Source of the DNA: G963556115 sp963675945
GTDB taxonomy: Bacteria > Planctomycetota > SZUA-567
DNA: 64,000 nucleotides
Reading direction: 5' to 3'
Assembly (NCBI GenBank): GCA_963675945.1
Contig: OY780932.1
Coordinates: forward strand, 2,480,001-2,544,000
Shown here: in pieces, positions 52,525-60,785 of the stretch
Numbering within the stretch: position 1 is the first letter of the stretch
Layout of the letters: every line of letters starts with the position of its first letter
The notes under the pieces: generated by a model
Databases searched by the model: none
What the model was told of the DNA's origin: nothing
The model's input: only the letters and a program-made list of their open reading frames with translations
Translations under genes and position numbers: made by a program

Positions 52525-53148
52525 ATGATCGAATTACCAGTTTATGATCGAAGCGGTAAAGAGATTGAAAAAATCTCGTTTGACGATAGCTGCCTTGGAA
52601 AGTTTGTAAACTATCCATTGATGCATCAGGCTCTCGTTATGTATGAGGCAAATCAGCGCGCTGGTACGCACAGTACCAAAGGGCGTCGTGAGATGTTCTG
52701 CCGTTCAGGCAAGCCTTTTCGTCAGAAGGGTACGGGTAGGGCACGTCAGGGTTATGCTTGTCGTGTAGGTAGTCGTGGAGGTGCAGTTGCGCATGGTCCA
52801 AAGCCTCGTGATTATGCCAAGGATATGCCGAAGAAAGCGCGTCGCGCTGCTCTGAAGAGCGCACTTCTAGGTAAACTTAGAGATGGCGATTTTGTCGTGG
52901 TTGATACTCTGGCTATGGAAGCGCCAAAGACCAAGGAGGCTGCTGTTGTCTTCAAGAGTCTGAATATTGAATCAACCTGCCTGGTGATTACCAGAGAGAC
53001 AGATCAGATTCTGTGGAAGAGTGTAAGAAATTTGCCAAAGGTCGAGATGAGTCCTCTTGGTTCACTGACTACTTATAGTGTGTTGAAGCCAAAACAGGTG
53101 CTTATTACTAAGGAAGCGCTCATGGCTATTTCAGAGGAGTATAAATAA
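52525..53148 (+). CDS. rplD: Ribosomal protein L4
   Basis: This is a 207-residue 50S protein lining the exit tunnel and, in E. coli, an autogenous regulator of its operon. L4 features are AGTHSTKGRREMFCRSGKPFRQKGTGRARQGY, the loop reaching the tunnel, and KPRDYAKDMPKKARRAALKSAL. ATG 52525 begins MIELPVYDRSGKE, the normal L4 start; upstream in-frame codons are leader. rpsJ and rplC, which precede rplD in most bacteria, are absent. Confidence 0.95.
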   Translation: MIELPVYDRSGKEIEKISFDDSCLGKFVNYPLMHQALVMYEANQRAGTHSTKGRREMFCRSGKPFRQKGTGRARQGYACRVGSRGGAVAHGPKPRDYAKDMPKKARRAALKSALLGKLRDGDFVVVDTLAMEAPKTKEAAVVFKSLNIESTCLVITRETDQILWKSVRNLPKVEMSPLGSLTTYSVLKPKQVLITKEALMAISEEYK

Positions 53149-53149
53149 T

Positions 53150-53431
53150 ATGGATCCATATCGCGTTATTAAACGCCCTTATATCTCTGAAAAAGGGTAT
53201 GAGAGAGCTGAAGAATTGAATACATACACCTTCGTTGTGGATATGGAAGCAACCAAGGATGATATCAGAAATGCTTTGAAGACTATTTGGGATGTGGCGC
53301 CGCTGAGTGTGAGAACAATCATTACTCATGGTAAGAAGAGGCGTTACGGCCGGAATATCGGCAGTACCAACCCAATTAAAAAAGCAATGGTTCGCCTGGC
53401 TGAAGATCAGTCAATCGAGGTTCTTAAGTAA
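53150..53431 (+). CDS. rplW: Ribosomal protein L23
   Basis: This is a 93-residue 50S protein at the tunnel exit, the docking site for trigger factor and SRP. It has VIKRPYISEKGYERAEELNTYTFVVDMEATKDDIRNALKTIWDV and a basic loop HGKKRRYGRNIG. It starts 1 bp after the rplD stop. Length is normal. Confidence 0.95.
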   Translation: MDPYRVIKRPYISEKGYERAEELNTYTFVVDMEATKDDIRNALKTIWDVAPLSVRTIITHGKKRRYGRNIGSTNPIKKAMVRLAEDQSIEVLK

Positions 53432-53463
53432 GATTTCAAGAGATTATAGATCGGAGTATATAG

Positions 53464-54297
53464 ATGGGTATTAAAAGATTTAGACCGATAACTCCTTCTC
53501 TTCGTAATATGACGCAGTTGGACTATGCGGAGATTACTACAGATAAGCCGGAGAAGACCCTTGTTAAGACCTTGGTCAAGCATAACGGGCGAAATAATAG
53601 AGGTGTTATCACAGTACGTCATCGCGGTGGCGGCGCTAAGAAGAGATATCGTGTTGTTGATTTCAAGAGAAATGATCGTGATGGTAAGACTGCTAAGGTC
53701 GCTACCATCGAGTATGATCCAAACCGTTCGGCAAATATCGCGCTCTTGCATTATGAAGATGGTATCAAGCGTTATATCCTAGCGCCAGATGGTTTGAAAG
53801 TTGGTATGCATGTCGAGAATGGTGGGAAGGTTGAGCCTGAAGTAGGTAACTGCACTGAGCTCGCCGGCATCCCGCTGGGTATGCAGGTGCATAATGTAGA
53901 GGTCAATCCTGGTCAGGGTGGTAAGCTAGGTCGTTCGGCTGGTATCAGCATCACTCTAATGGCAAAGGAAGGCAAGCATGCTATTCTCCTTATGCCGTCC
54001 GGTGAAATGAGGCGTGTTGATATTACTTGTCGCGCTACTATCGGTACTGTTGGTAACAAAGACCACGGTATGGTAAAGATCGGTAAGGCTGGTAAGAAAC
54101 GTCATATGGGGTGGAGACCTACAGTTCGTGGTAGTACGATGAACCCTATTGATCACCCTCTTGGTGGTGGTGAGAAGAGACGTGCTGGTGGTAAGCACTT
54201 CTGTAGTCCAACCGGTGTTTATGCGCGTGGTGGTAAGACTCGTAAGAAGAATCATCGCACTGATAATATGATTATTTCAAGACGCAAGAAGAAATAG
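53464..54297 (+). CDS. rplB: Ribosomal protein L2, with DHPLGGGE in place of DHPHGGGE
   Basis: This is a 277-residue 23S-binding protein needed for subunit joining and near the peptidyl-transferase centre. It begins MGIKRFRPITPSLRNMTQLDY and includes GRNNRGVITVRHRGGGAKKRYRVVDF and LMPSGEMRRVD. The near-universal NPVDHPHGGGEG motif reads NPIDHPLGGGEKR, so the second histidine is leucine and the following Gly is Lys. A family-like C-terminus, KTRKKNHRTDNMIISRRKKK, follows. The frame is intact. Confidence 0.95.
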   Translation: MGIKRFRPITPSLRNMTQLDYAEITTDKPEKTLVKTLVKHNGRNNRGVITVRHRGGGAKKRYRVVDFKRNDRDGKTAKVATIEYDPNRSANIALLHYEDGIKRYILAPDGLKVGMHVENGGKVEPEVGNCTELAGIPLGMQVHNVEVNPGQGGKLGRSAGISITLMAKEGKHAILLMPSGEMRRVDITCRATIGTVGNKDHGMVKIGKAGKKRHMGWRPTVRGSTMNPIDHPLGGGEKRRAGGKHFCSPTGVYARGGKTRKKNHRTDNMIISRRKKK

Positions 54298-54323
54298 ATT
54301 TACTGATAACGGAGAATAGAGAC

Positions 54324-54581
54324 ATGGGTCGTTCCACTAAAAAAGGTCCTTACGTCGATGACAAGTTGTATATTAAGGTCATGAAACAGAAGGAAGCAGG
54401 TAGGATTGAACCGATTAAGACTTGGGCAAGGGCTTGTACTATCGTTCCTGAGTTTGTTGGTCACAAGTTTGACATACATAATGGTCGTAGTTTTGTTGCT
54501 CTGCTGGTTACCGAATCAATGGTTGGGCACAAACTGGGTGAATTCGCATTGTCCCGTACATATCACGGACATGATAAATAA
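54324..54581 (+). CDS. rpsS: Ribosomal protein S19
   Basis: This is an 85-residue 30S head protein. It begins GRSTKKGPYVDDKLYIKV, with TWARACTIVPEFVGHKFDIHNGRSFV and MVGHKLGEFALSRTYHGH as in all S19. CGGAG lies 12 bases before the ATG. The gap to rplB is 26 bp. Confidence 0.96.
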   Translation: MGRSTKKGPYVDDKLYIKVMKQKEAGRIEPIKTWARACTIVPEFVGHKFDIHNGRSFVALLVTESMVGHKLGEFALSRTYHGHDK

Positions 54582-54604
54582 AGTTTAGTGAAGAGGAAGT
54601 TAAA

Positions 54605-54940
54605 ATGGCTTATATCGCCAAGCATAATTTTTCTCCGGTCAGTCCACGCAAGGCTCGCCTTGTTATCGATATGATCAGAGGGAAGAATGTTAGTGAAGCG
54701 CTAACGATTTTGAAGTTTGCTCCCCAGCGCTCTGCTAAATTATTATATGATGTTCTGCGTAGCGCGCAGGCTAACGCTGAGAACGGTGGAGTAGATGATG
54801 TCGATGCACTATATGTCTCAAAGGCCTGGGTCGATGAGAGCATGCGAATCAAACGCTGGCGCCCGCGTTCAAGAGGTATGGCTCATCCGTATAAACGTCG
54901 TCGTAGTCACCTATGTGTTGAGGTTGATGTTCGTCAATAA
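54605..54940 (+). CDS. rplV: Ribosomal protein L22
   Basis: This is a 111-residue 50S protein whose hairpin reaches into the exit tunnel. It has SPRKARLVIDMIRGKNVSEALTILKFAPQRSAKLLYDVLRSAQANAEN, and the tunnel hairpin ends KRWRPRSRGMAHPYKRRRSHLCVEV. Length and start are normal. Confidence 0.96.
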   Translation: MAYIAKHNFSPVSPRKARLVIDMIRGKNVSEALTILKFAPQRSAKLLYDVLRSAQANAENGGVDDVDALYVSKAWVDESMRIKRWRPRSRGMAHPYKRRRSHLCVEVDVRQ

Positions 54941-54959
54941 ATTACCGAAGGAGTAAGTT

Positions 54960-55613
54960 GTGGGACAGAAAGTACATCCAATAGGATTTAGAACCGGCGT
55001 AACAAAAGACTGGGACTCCAGATGGTATGCTGACAAGCAGAGCTACGGTGACTTCCTGGTTGAAGATGTCAAGATTCGTAAGTACATCAAGAAGAATCTT
55101 GCTTTCGCTGGAGTAGCAAAGACTGAGATTGAAAGAACTGAGAATGATGTTGAAGTTATCATTCATGCTGCTAGACCTGGTATTGTTATTGGTCGACGCG
55201 GTTCTGAAGTAGATAAACTTCGCTCTGATCTGCAGAGTATTGTTGATGATAAATCAGTTCAGATCAAGATCCGTGAAGTGCAGCAGCCTGAGATCAATGC
55301 GCAGCTTGTTGCTGAAGGTATTGGCGAACAGATCATCAAGCGTGTAAACTATAGACGGGCGATGAAGAAGGCGGTTGAAACATGTGTGAATGCTGGTGTT
55401 TTCGGAATTAAAATCAGAGTTTCTGGCCGTCTGGGTGGAGCGGAAATCGCTCGTGCTGACGGTTACTCTGTAGGAAACCTTCCATTACAGAAATTACGTG
55501 CTAATATTGATTTTGGTTTTACCGAGGCACGTACTACAATGGGAATTATCGGCATCAAGGTCTGGTTGTATAAGGGTGATGTCGAAGATAGTCAAGAACA
55601 GGAGATGAAATAA
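54960..55613 (+). CDS. rpsC: Ribosomal protein S3
   Basis: This is a 217-residue 30S protein at the mRNA entry, with KH domain (HAARPGIVIGRRGSEVDKLRSDL) and C-terminal domain (VNYRRAMKKAVETCVNAGVFGIKIRVSGRLGGAEIARA). It starts with GTG after GAAGGAG and begins MGQKVHPIGFRTGVTKDW. Its stop overlaps the rplP start by one base. Confidence 0.96.
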   Translation: MGQKVHPIGFRTGVTKDWDSRWYADKQSYGDFLVEDVKIRKYIKKNLAFAGVAKTEIERTENDVEVIIHAARPGIVIGRRGSEVDKLRSDLQSIVDDKSVQIKIREVQQPEINAQLVAEGIGEQIIKRVNYRRAMKKAVETCVNAGVFGIKIRVSGRLGGAEIARADGYSVGNLPLQKLRANIDFGFTEARTTMGIIGIKVWLYKGDVEDSQEQEMK

Positions 55614-56038
55614 TGCCTCCAGTAAAATTACCAAAACGCGTTAAGCATCGTAAGATGCACAAGCGTAGGATTAGAGGTCAGGCAACTTCAGGTAATTCGG
55701 TTGAGTTTGGTGAGTATGGTATTCAGGCGCTTGAAGCAGGACGTATAACCTCGGCACAGATCGAAGCGGCTCGTGTTGCTGCAAACCGTATGCTCGGTAG
55801 AACCGGCAAGATCTATATTAGAATATTTCCTCACAAGTCAGCAACGAAACAGCCTGCTGAAACTCGTATGGGTAAAGGTAAGGGTGATGTGGATTACTGG
55901 TTTGCTGAAGTTAAGGCCGGTACCGTGCTGTATGAGATCGCCGGTGTGTCTGAGAACCTAGCCAAGCAGGCGTTCCGCCTTCAGGCTTATAAGCTTCCAG
56001 TAAAGACATGTATGGTGACGAGGAGGCACTCTGTATGA
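55613..56038 (+). CDS. rplP: Ribosomal protein L16
   Basis: This is a 141-residue 50S protein near the A site and elongation-factor site. It begins PPVKLPKRVKHRKMHKRRIRG and continues ITSAQIEAARVAANRMLGRTGKIYIRIFPHKS and TRMGKGKGDVDYWFAEVKAG. It overlaps rpsC by 1 bp and rpmC by 4 bp (ATGA), so it is translationally coupled on both sides. Confidence 0.96.
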   Translation: MPPVKLPKRVKHRKMHKRRIRGQATSGNSVEFGEYGIQALEAGRITSAQIEAARVAANRMLGRTGKIYIRIFPHKSATKQPAETRMGKGKGDVDYWFAEVKAGTVLYEIAGVSENLAKQAFRLQAYKLPVKTCMVTRRHSV

Positions 56039-56244
56039 AGATAAGTGAAATAAGAAGTATGGAAGAGGCTGCTATTCTTGCCGAGATTGAAGGAAAGAAA
56101 AAAGAGCTTCTGGAAATGCGTTGCAAAGTTGCTCTTGGAGATGAAATCAATCCTATGCAGCTCAAACAAATAAGAAAAGATATTGCTAGAATGAAGACTG
56201 TGCTTACAGAGAATTCCAAAGCAGTTCAGGAGGGTGGTGCATAA
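56035..56244 (+). CDS. rpmC: Ribosomal protein L29
   Basis: This is a 69-residue helical protein at the tunnel exit. It begins MKISEIRSMEEAAILAEIEGKKKELLEMRCKVALGDEINPMQLKQIRKDIARMKT, a typical L29 with the conserved Leu-x-x-Lys-x-x-Ile-Ala pattern. The true start is ATG 56035, with GAGGAGG upstream and an overlap with rplP; the nine codons before it belong to rplP in another frame. Confidence 0.93.
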   Translation: MKISEIRSMEEAAILAEIEGKKKELLEMRCKVALGDEINPMQLKQIRKDIARMKTVLTENSKAVQEGGA

Positions 56245-56510
56245 TGAGTGAAGTCGCTACTAGAAATAACCGCCGAATCGTTATCGGTACAGTCTACAGT
56301 GATAAAATGGATAAGACAATCTCTGTAGAGGTAAATACCCGAGTTACTCATCCGATCTATGAGAAAGGTATCGATAGAAGAACTACTTATAAAGTTCATG
56401 ACGAGAATAACGAGGCTAAAATCGGTGATACTGTTGAGATCATGGAGACACGTAAGATCTCAAAGAATAAGTGTTTCAGACTGGTAAAGATACTTAAGCA
56501 TAAAGAGTAG
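56244..56510 (+). CDS. rpsQ: Ribosomal protein S17
   Basis: This is an 88-residue OB-fold 30S protein. It has RIVIGTVYSDKMDKTISVEVNTRVTHPIYEKGIDRRTTYKVHDENNEAKIGDTVEIMETRKISKNKCFRLVKIL. Its ATG overlaps the rpmC TAA by one base. Confidence 0.96.
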   Translation: MSEVATRNNRRIVIGTVYSDKMDKTISVEVNTRVTHPIYEKGIDRRTTYKVHDENNEAKIGDTVEIMETRKISKNKCFRLVKILKHKE

Positions 56511-56556
56511 GCAGTCTTTTATTTTTTAGGTTATTATTGATAATCGGAGAGATATC

Positions 56557-56925
56557 GTGATTCAGCAGCAGACAATGCTTGATGTGGCAGATAATACTGG
56601 GGCTAAAAGAGCAATGTGTATCAAGGTTCTTGGTAGCTCTAGAAGACGCTATGCAAGTATCGGAGATATCATCGTCCTCACTATAAAGAAAGCTATTCCA
56701 GGCTCAAACCTGAAGCCCGGTAGCGTATGTAAGGGTGTGGTAGTACGTACAAAGAAAAGTGTCAAGCGTGAAGATGGTTCGTCAATACGTTTTGATACTA
56801 ATGCAGTTGTTATTGTTGACGGTGATGGTAACCCACGTGGAACACGTATTTTTGGTGCAGTTGCACGTGAGTTAAGACAAAAGAATTTTATGAAAATTGT
56901 TTCTCTTGCGCCTGAAGTTATATAG
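56557..56925 (+). CDS. rplN: Ribosomal protein L14
   Basis: This is a 122-residue 50S protein at the subunit interface. It has MIQQQTMLDVADNTGAKRAMCIKVLG, GSNLKPGSVCKGVVVRTKKSVKREDGSSIRFDTNAVVIVD and the C-terminal FMKIVSLAPEVI. It starts with GTG after CGGAGA. A 46-bp AT-rich gap precedes it. Confidence 0.96.
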   Translation: MIQQQTMLDVADNTGAKRAMCIKVLGSSRRRYASIGDIIVLTIKKAIPGSNLKPGSVCKGVVVRTKKSVKREDGSSIRFDTNAVVIVDGDGNPRGTRIFGAVARELRQKNFMKIVSLAPEVI

Positions 56926-56942
56926 GCACTCGGAGTTTGAAA

Positions 56943-57365
56943 ATGGTACAAAAGAATAAGCAGTACAAGACCAAACTGCGTGTGGGCGATATGGTTCAAG
57001 TTATTACTGGCAAGAATGCGGCGGGACTTAAGCGCAGACTTGGTGAAGGTGATAACCCAAGAGATCGTCAGCCACGCGGTAAGATCATTAGTATTGATCT
57101 TGAAAAGGGTAGGGCAGTTGTGCAGGGGCTCAATATAGTCTTTAAGCATAAGAAACCGACTGATCCAAATAACCCTCAGAGTGGTGGTAGAATTGAGCAG
57201 GAAGCTCCTATTCACCTCTCTAACCTGATGCTCGTCGATGGTGCTAGTGATAGTATTACGCGTGTAGGTAAGATGGTTGTTGAAGGCGAAGTTGATGGCA
57301 AGAAGAAAATCCGTCGTGTACGCATTGCCAAGGTAACTGGTAATGAAGTCGTTGGAGGTAAATAA
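56943..57365 (+). CDS. rplX: Ribosomal protein L24 with extended C-terminus
   Basis: This 50S assembly initiator has 140 residues, against about 105 in most bacteria. The KOW core is LRVGDMVQVITGKNAAG, and NPQSGGRIEQEAPIHLSNLMLVDG is canonical. The extra ~35 residues at the end (RVGKMVVEGEVDGKKKIRRVRIAKV) are rich in charged residues. ATG 56943 with GGAG nine bases upstream is preferred over TTG 56937. Confidence 0.93.
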   Translation: MVQKNKQYKTKLRVGDMVQVITGKNAAGLKRRLGEGDNPRDRQPRGKIISIDLEKGRAVVQGLNIVFKHKKPTDPNNPQSGGRIEQEAPIHLSNLMLVDGASDSITRVGKMVVEGEVDGKKKIRRVRIAKVTGNEVVGGK

Positions 57366-57370
57366 GCAAT

Positions 57371-57931
57371 ATGTCACTAACACGCGAAAAATATGTTAAT
57401 GAAGTAGTACCAGCGATTATGAAGGAATTTGATATTAAGAATATCAACTGTGTTCCTAAGATCGAAAAGGTCTGTCTGAATATGGGTGTGGGAAGAGCGA
57501 TCGAAGATTCTAAGATGATTGATGCTGCCCGCAAAGATATGGCGACTATCGCTGGACAGCAGCCTGCAATCTGTCAGGCAAGAATTGCGGTAAGTAACTT
57601 TAAACTCCGCGAAGGAAATAGAATTGGATGTAGAGCAACGCTCCGTCAGAAGAAAATGTACAGCTTCCTGGATCGTCTACTCAATGTGGCTATCCCACGT
57701 ATCAGAGACTTTAATGGCGTAAAGGCTACATCTTTTGACAAACAAGGTAACTACTCACTCGGTATCGAAGAGGTCAGCATCTTCCCTGAAATTAATGCCG
57801 ATAATTCCGATTATAACTTCGGTATGGATGTTACTTTCGTTATCAAAAATAGTACAGGACCTGAGATGAGTAAGAAGTTCCTCGCCCTTCTCGGTGTCCC
57901 TTTTGCCGATAAAAAACAGGTAAAGATTTAG
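57371..57931 (+). CDS. rplE: Ribosomal protein L5
   Basis: This is a 186-residue 50S protein binding 5S rRNA and the P-site tRNA. It has EKVCLNMGVGRAIEDSKMIDAARKDMATIAGQQPAICQARIAVSNFKLREGNRIGCRATLR and FNFG-like DYNFGMDVTFVIKN. Length and order are normal. Confidence 0.96.
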   Translation: MSLTREKYVNEVVPAIMKEFDIKNINCVPKIEKVCLNMGVGRAIEDSKMIDAARKDMATIAGQQPAICQARIAVSNFKLREGNRIGCRATLRQKKMYSFLDRLLNVAIPRIRDFNGVKATSFDKQGNYSLGIEEVSIFPEINADNSDYNFGMDVTFVIKNSTGPEMSKKFLALLGVPFADKKQVKI

Positions 57932-57943
57932 AAGGAGTAGATC

Positions 57944-58129
57944 GTGGCCAGGACAGCCCTCAAAGTCAAGTGTAAGAGACCTCCTAAGTTCTCAACTCGT
58001 GGATATACCCGTTGTGAGCTCTGTGGGAGGCCAAAAGCTGTTTATCGTAAATTTAAGATTTGCCGTATCTGTCTCAGGACTTTAGCCAATCGTGGTGAGA
58101 TTCCTGGCATGAAGAAATCAAGCTGGTAA
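57944..58129 (+). CDS. rpsN: Ribosomal protein S14, zinc-binding type Z
   Basis: This is a 61-residue 30S protein with the four-cysteine zinc site CELCGR and CRICLR and the ending ANRGEIPGMKKSSW. The short type-Z form occurs in many phyla but not in enterobacteria. It starts with GTG after GAAGGAG. Confidence 0.96.
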   Translation: MARTALKVKCKRPPKFSTRGYTRCELCGRPKAVYRKFKICRICLRTLANRGEIPGMKKSSW

Positions 58130-58147
58130 AGGATAGGATAAAATAAA

Positions 58148-58546
58148 ATGAGTATGACCGATCCGATAGCCGATATGTTGACACGTATTCGCAACGCTTT
58201 GTCGTGCAGGAAATCAGAAGTTTTTATGCCTTCTTCCAAGGTAAAGCTCAGTATAGCTGAAGTTCTGAAAAGAGAAGGTTTTATCGAAGATTTCGCAATT
58301 GTAGAACAGCCTGTTCAGAATAAAATCCGTATTGATCTTAAGTATGGACCTGAAGGTGAGTTTGTAATCCAGAATATAGAAAGATATTCAAAGCCTGGTT
58401 GTAGAAAATACAGACAGGTTAGCGATATCCCAGAGGTATTGAATGGATTAGGTATTGCTGTTGTTAGTACGAATAAAGGTGTGCTCTCAGATAGAGAATG
58501 CCGTGCTCAGAATGTCGGTGGTGAAGTTCTGTGTACTATTTATTAG
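58148..58546 (+). CDS. rpsH: Ribosomal protein S8
   Basis: This is a 132-residue 30S platform protein binding 16S helix 21. It begins MTDPIADMLTRIRNALSCRKSEVFMPSSKVKLSIAEVLKREGFI and ends GIAVVSTNKGVLSDRECRAQNVGGEVLCTIY. In E. coli S8 represses the spc operon. No equivalent site was searched for structurally here. Confidence 0.96.
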   Translation: MSMTDPIADMLTRIRNALSCRKSEVFMPSSKVKLSIAEVLKREGFIEDFAIVEQPVQNKIRIDLKYGPEGEFVIQNIERYSKPGCRKYRQVSDIPEVLNGLGIAVVSTNKGVLSDRECRAQNVGGEVLCTIY

Positions 58547-58588
58547 TACAAGGTTGAGTTTTTAAGCATATTGTAACAGGAAATTGAC

Positions 58589-59143
58589 ATGTCACGTATT
58601 GGCAAGATACCTGTTGACCTTCCTGCAGGAGTTACCGTTAACGTAGGTAATGAGGAAGTGTCTGTAAAGGGTCCCAAAGGGGAAGTAAAACAGAAGCTTG
58701 TTGCACAGATCAGTATTATGGTTGAAGATAGCCAGGTAGTTGTCTCACCAACTGATAATAGCAAGCAGGGTAAATGTATGCATGGGTTGTATCGTTCGTT
58801 GATCAATAATATGATTACCGGTGTAACTCAGGGTTATGAAAGACGGTTGAGAATTGTCGGTACTGGTTACCGTGTTGAACTGAAGGGTACAACATTGGTT
58901 ATTAGTGCGGGTTATTGTCATCCTGTTAGTATAGAGGCACCAGCGGGAGTTGAGTTTGAAATCCCTAAGAGTAATAGCCGTGAATACATGGATTTTACTG
59001 TAAAAGGGTGTGATAAACAGAAAGTTATGGAGCTTGCTGCACGTGTACGTCGCGTAAGACCGCCTGACTTGTATCAGGGTAAGGGTATTCGCTACTCAGA
59101 TGAGACTCCGCGTAAGCTCGAAGGTAAGAGCTTCGGTAAATAG
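58589..59143 (+). CDS. rplF: Ribosomal protein L6
   Basis: This is a 184-residue 50S protein next to the sarcin-ricin loop, a tandem of two similar domains. It starts SRIGKIPVDLPAGVTVNVGNEEVSVKGPKGE, then LRIVGTGYRVELKGTTLVISAGYCHPV and RRVRPPDLYQGKGIRYSDE. The 42-bp gap to rpsH contains an ordinary ribosome site. Confidence 0.96.
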   Translation: MSRIGKIPVDLPAGVTVNVGNEEVSVKGPKGEVKQKLVAQISIMVEDSQVVVSPTDNSKQGKCMHGLYRSLINNMITGVTQGYERRLRIVGTGYRVELKGTTLVISAGYCHPVSIEAPAGVEFEIPKSNSREYMDFTVKGCDKQKVMELAARVRRVRPPDLYQGKGIRYSDETPRKLEGKSFGK

Positions 59144-59195
59144 TATAATTCGCTAATTTTCCTTTAATATAGCGATATCTGGAGATTTTAGAATA

Positions 59196-59555
59196 ATGAA
59201 TATTTGCAAGAAAAAACTCAAAGATCTTAAGCGACGTCAAATGCGGGTGCGTAATAAAATCAGTGGAACTACTGAGAGACCGCGCCTTCTAGTCAAGAGA
59301 TCTTTAAAGAATATTTCTGCTCAGCTCATTGATGATACTCTTGGAACGACTATTGTTACAGCTACAACTGCAACTAAGTCTTTCACTGAGTATGGCGGCA
59401 ATATTTCAGCTGCTGCGACTATTGGTAAGAAAATTGCAGAACTTGCGGTTGAGAAGAATATCAAGGAGGTTGTCCTTGATCGTGGTGGCAGACAGTATCA
59501 CGGCCGTATCAAAGCACTTGCTGACGCTGCGCGTGAAGCAGGACTAGTATTCTAG
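59196..59555 (+). CDS. rplR: Ribosomal protein L18
   Basis: This is a 119-residue 5S-rRNA-binding protein. It has RRQMRVRNKISGTTERPRLLVKRSLKNISAQLIDD, then VGKKIAELA-type IGKKIAELAVEKNIKEVVLDRGGRQYHGRIKALADAAREAGL. The basic N-terminal tail and length are normal. Confidence 0.95.
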   Translation: MNICKKKLKDLKRRQMRVRNKISGTTERPRLLVKRSLKNISAQLIDDTLGTTIVTATTATKSFTEYGGNISAAATIGKKIAELAVEKNIKEVVLDRGGRQYHGRIKALADAAREAGLVF

Positions 59556-59622
59556 TCGTATTTTTCTATAGTTGGAGTGCTAGGGCACCAGTCTATAGGG
59601 TATTATATTTTAGGAGTTGATT

Positions 59623-60270
59623 GTGGCAGAGAATGAAGTTGGTGGTGTGAATGATGAAGCACCAGAGGTAAAAGCAACTAGTGAAGCAGTTGAGGCAACT
59701 GACGCTGGAGCTACCGAGGGATCAAAACGTACAGCAGGTAGGCGTGATCGTTCCAAGCAAGGTAGAGACAGGAAAAAAAGACGTGATAGAGATGAGAAAC
59801 CGGTAAAGGAATTTTCCGAGACTCTTATTGATATTTATCGTTGTTCGGCTACTGTTAAGGGTGGTCGACGCCTCAGTTTTGGTGCTCTGGTTACTGTGGG
59901 TAACGGTAAGGGTAAGGTTGGTATTGGCTATGCTAAAGCCAAGGAAGTTCCCGGAGCTATCCAGAAGGCAATTAAAACAGCACATTCTGATACTATGAGC
60001 TTTTCAATTGCAGATGGCGATACTATTTCGCATCAGGTTGTCGGTAGATTTGGTTCGTCAAGGGTTATTCTTATTCCGGCTCGACCAGGTACCGGTGTGA
60101 TCGCTGGAGCGGCAGTAAAGGCTATTCTAGAGGCGGCAGGGCTCAAGAATGTGCTTACCAAGAGTGTTGGCAGCAACAATACCAGAAATATTGTAAAGGC
60201 TACACTCCAGGGACTTCAGAGTCTCAGAAGTAAGGAAGTCGTGATGAATCTTCGTGGTGTTGAGCTGTAA
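59623..60270 (+). CDS. rpsE: Ribosomal protein S5 with ~60-residue N-terminal extension
   Basis: This is a 215-residue 30S protein involved in decoding fidelity. The first ~45 residues are acidic/alanine-rich and the next ~20 strongly basic (RRDRSKQGRDRKKRRDRDEKP), before the normal S5 core, SATVKGGRRLSFGALVTVGNGKGKVGIGYAKAKEVPGAIQKA and IPARPGTGVIAGAAVKAILEAAG. E. coli S5 has 167 residues. GTG 59623 has AGGAG seven bases upstream. rpmD (L30), usually next, is missing. Confidence 0.95.
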   Translation: MAENEVGGVNDEAPEVKATSEAVEATDAGATEGSKRTAGRRDRSKQGRDRKKRRDRDEKPVKEFSETLIDIYRCSATVKGGRRLSFGALVTVGNGKGKVGIGYAKAKEVPGAIQKAIKTAHSDTMSFSIADGDTISHQVVGRFGSSRVILIPARPGTGVIAGAAVKAILEAAGLKNVLTKSVGSNNTRNIVKATLQGLQSLRSKEVVMNLRGVEL

Positions 60271-60296
60271 GCAATTAACGAATTAAGGAATTATCA

Positions 60297-60770
60297 ATGA
60301 ACATTACAGATGTTAATAATAGAGTTAAAGCTCATAAGCGCGCAAAGCGTATCGGTCGTGGTGCTGGTAGCGGCAGTGGTAAGACTGCAGGGCGTGGTGA
60401 AAAAGGCTATTACTCCCGTTCGGGTGCAGGTGGTCTAAAGGGCTTTATTGGTGGTCAGTCGCCACTGCGTCAGCGTTTGCCCAAGCGTGGTTTTAATAAT
60501 GCAAACTTCAGAACATCCTATATCCCAGTTAACCTGGAGTGGATCGAAGAAAACTTTGCTGCGGGTGATGAGGTCAATGCTCAGACAATTACTGCTAAGG
60601 GGATTAAAATAGGCCGTGATGGCAAGATCAAAATCCTTGGAACTGGTGATCTTACCAAGTCTCTGGTTATAACTGCGGATGCGTTCAGCAAATCTGCATC
60701 TGAGAAGATTGAACAGGCTGGCGGCAAGGCTATAGCTGTAAAGAAGGAATCGTCTGAGGCTTCTGAATAG
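60297..60770 (+). CDS. rplO: Ribosomal protein L15
   Basis: This is a 157-residue 50S assembly protein. It has KRIGRGAGSGSGKTAGRGEKGYYSRSGAGGLKGFIGGQSPLRQRLPKRGFNN and the C-terminal KIKILGTGDLTKSLVITADAFSKSASEKIEQAGG. It directly follows rpsE and precedes secY, as in spc operons lacking rpmD. Confidence 0.95.
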   Translation: MNITDVNNRVKAHKRAKRIGRGAGSGSGKTAGRGEKGYYSRSGAGGLKGFIGGQSPLRQRLPKRGFNNANFRTSYIPVNLEWIEENFAAGDEVNAQTITAKGIKIGRDGKIKILGTGDLTKSLVITADAFSKSASEKIEQAGGKAIAVKKESSEASE

Positions 60771-60785
60771 AAAAAGGCTGATCAC

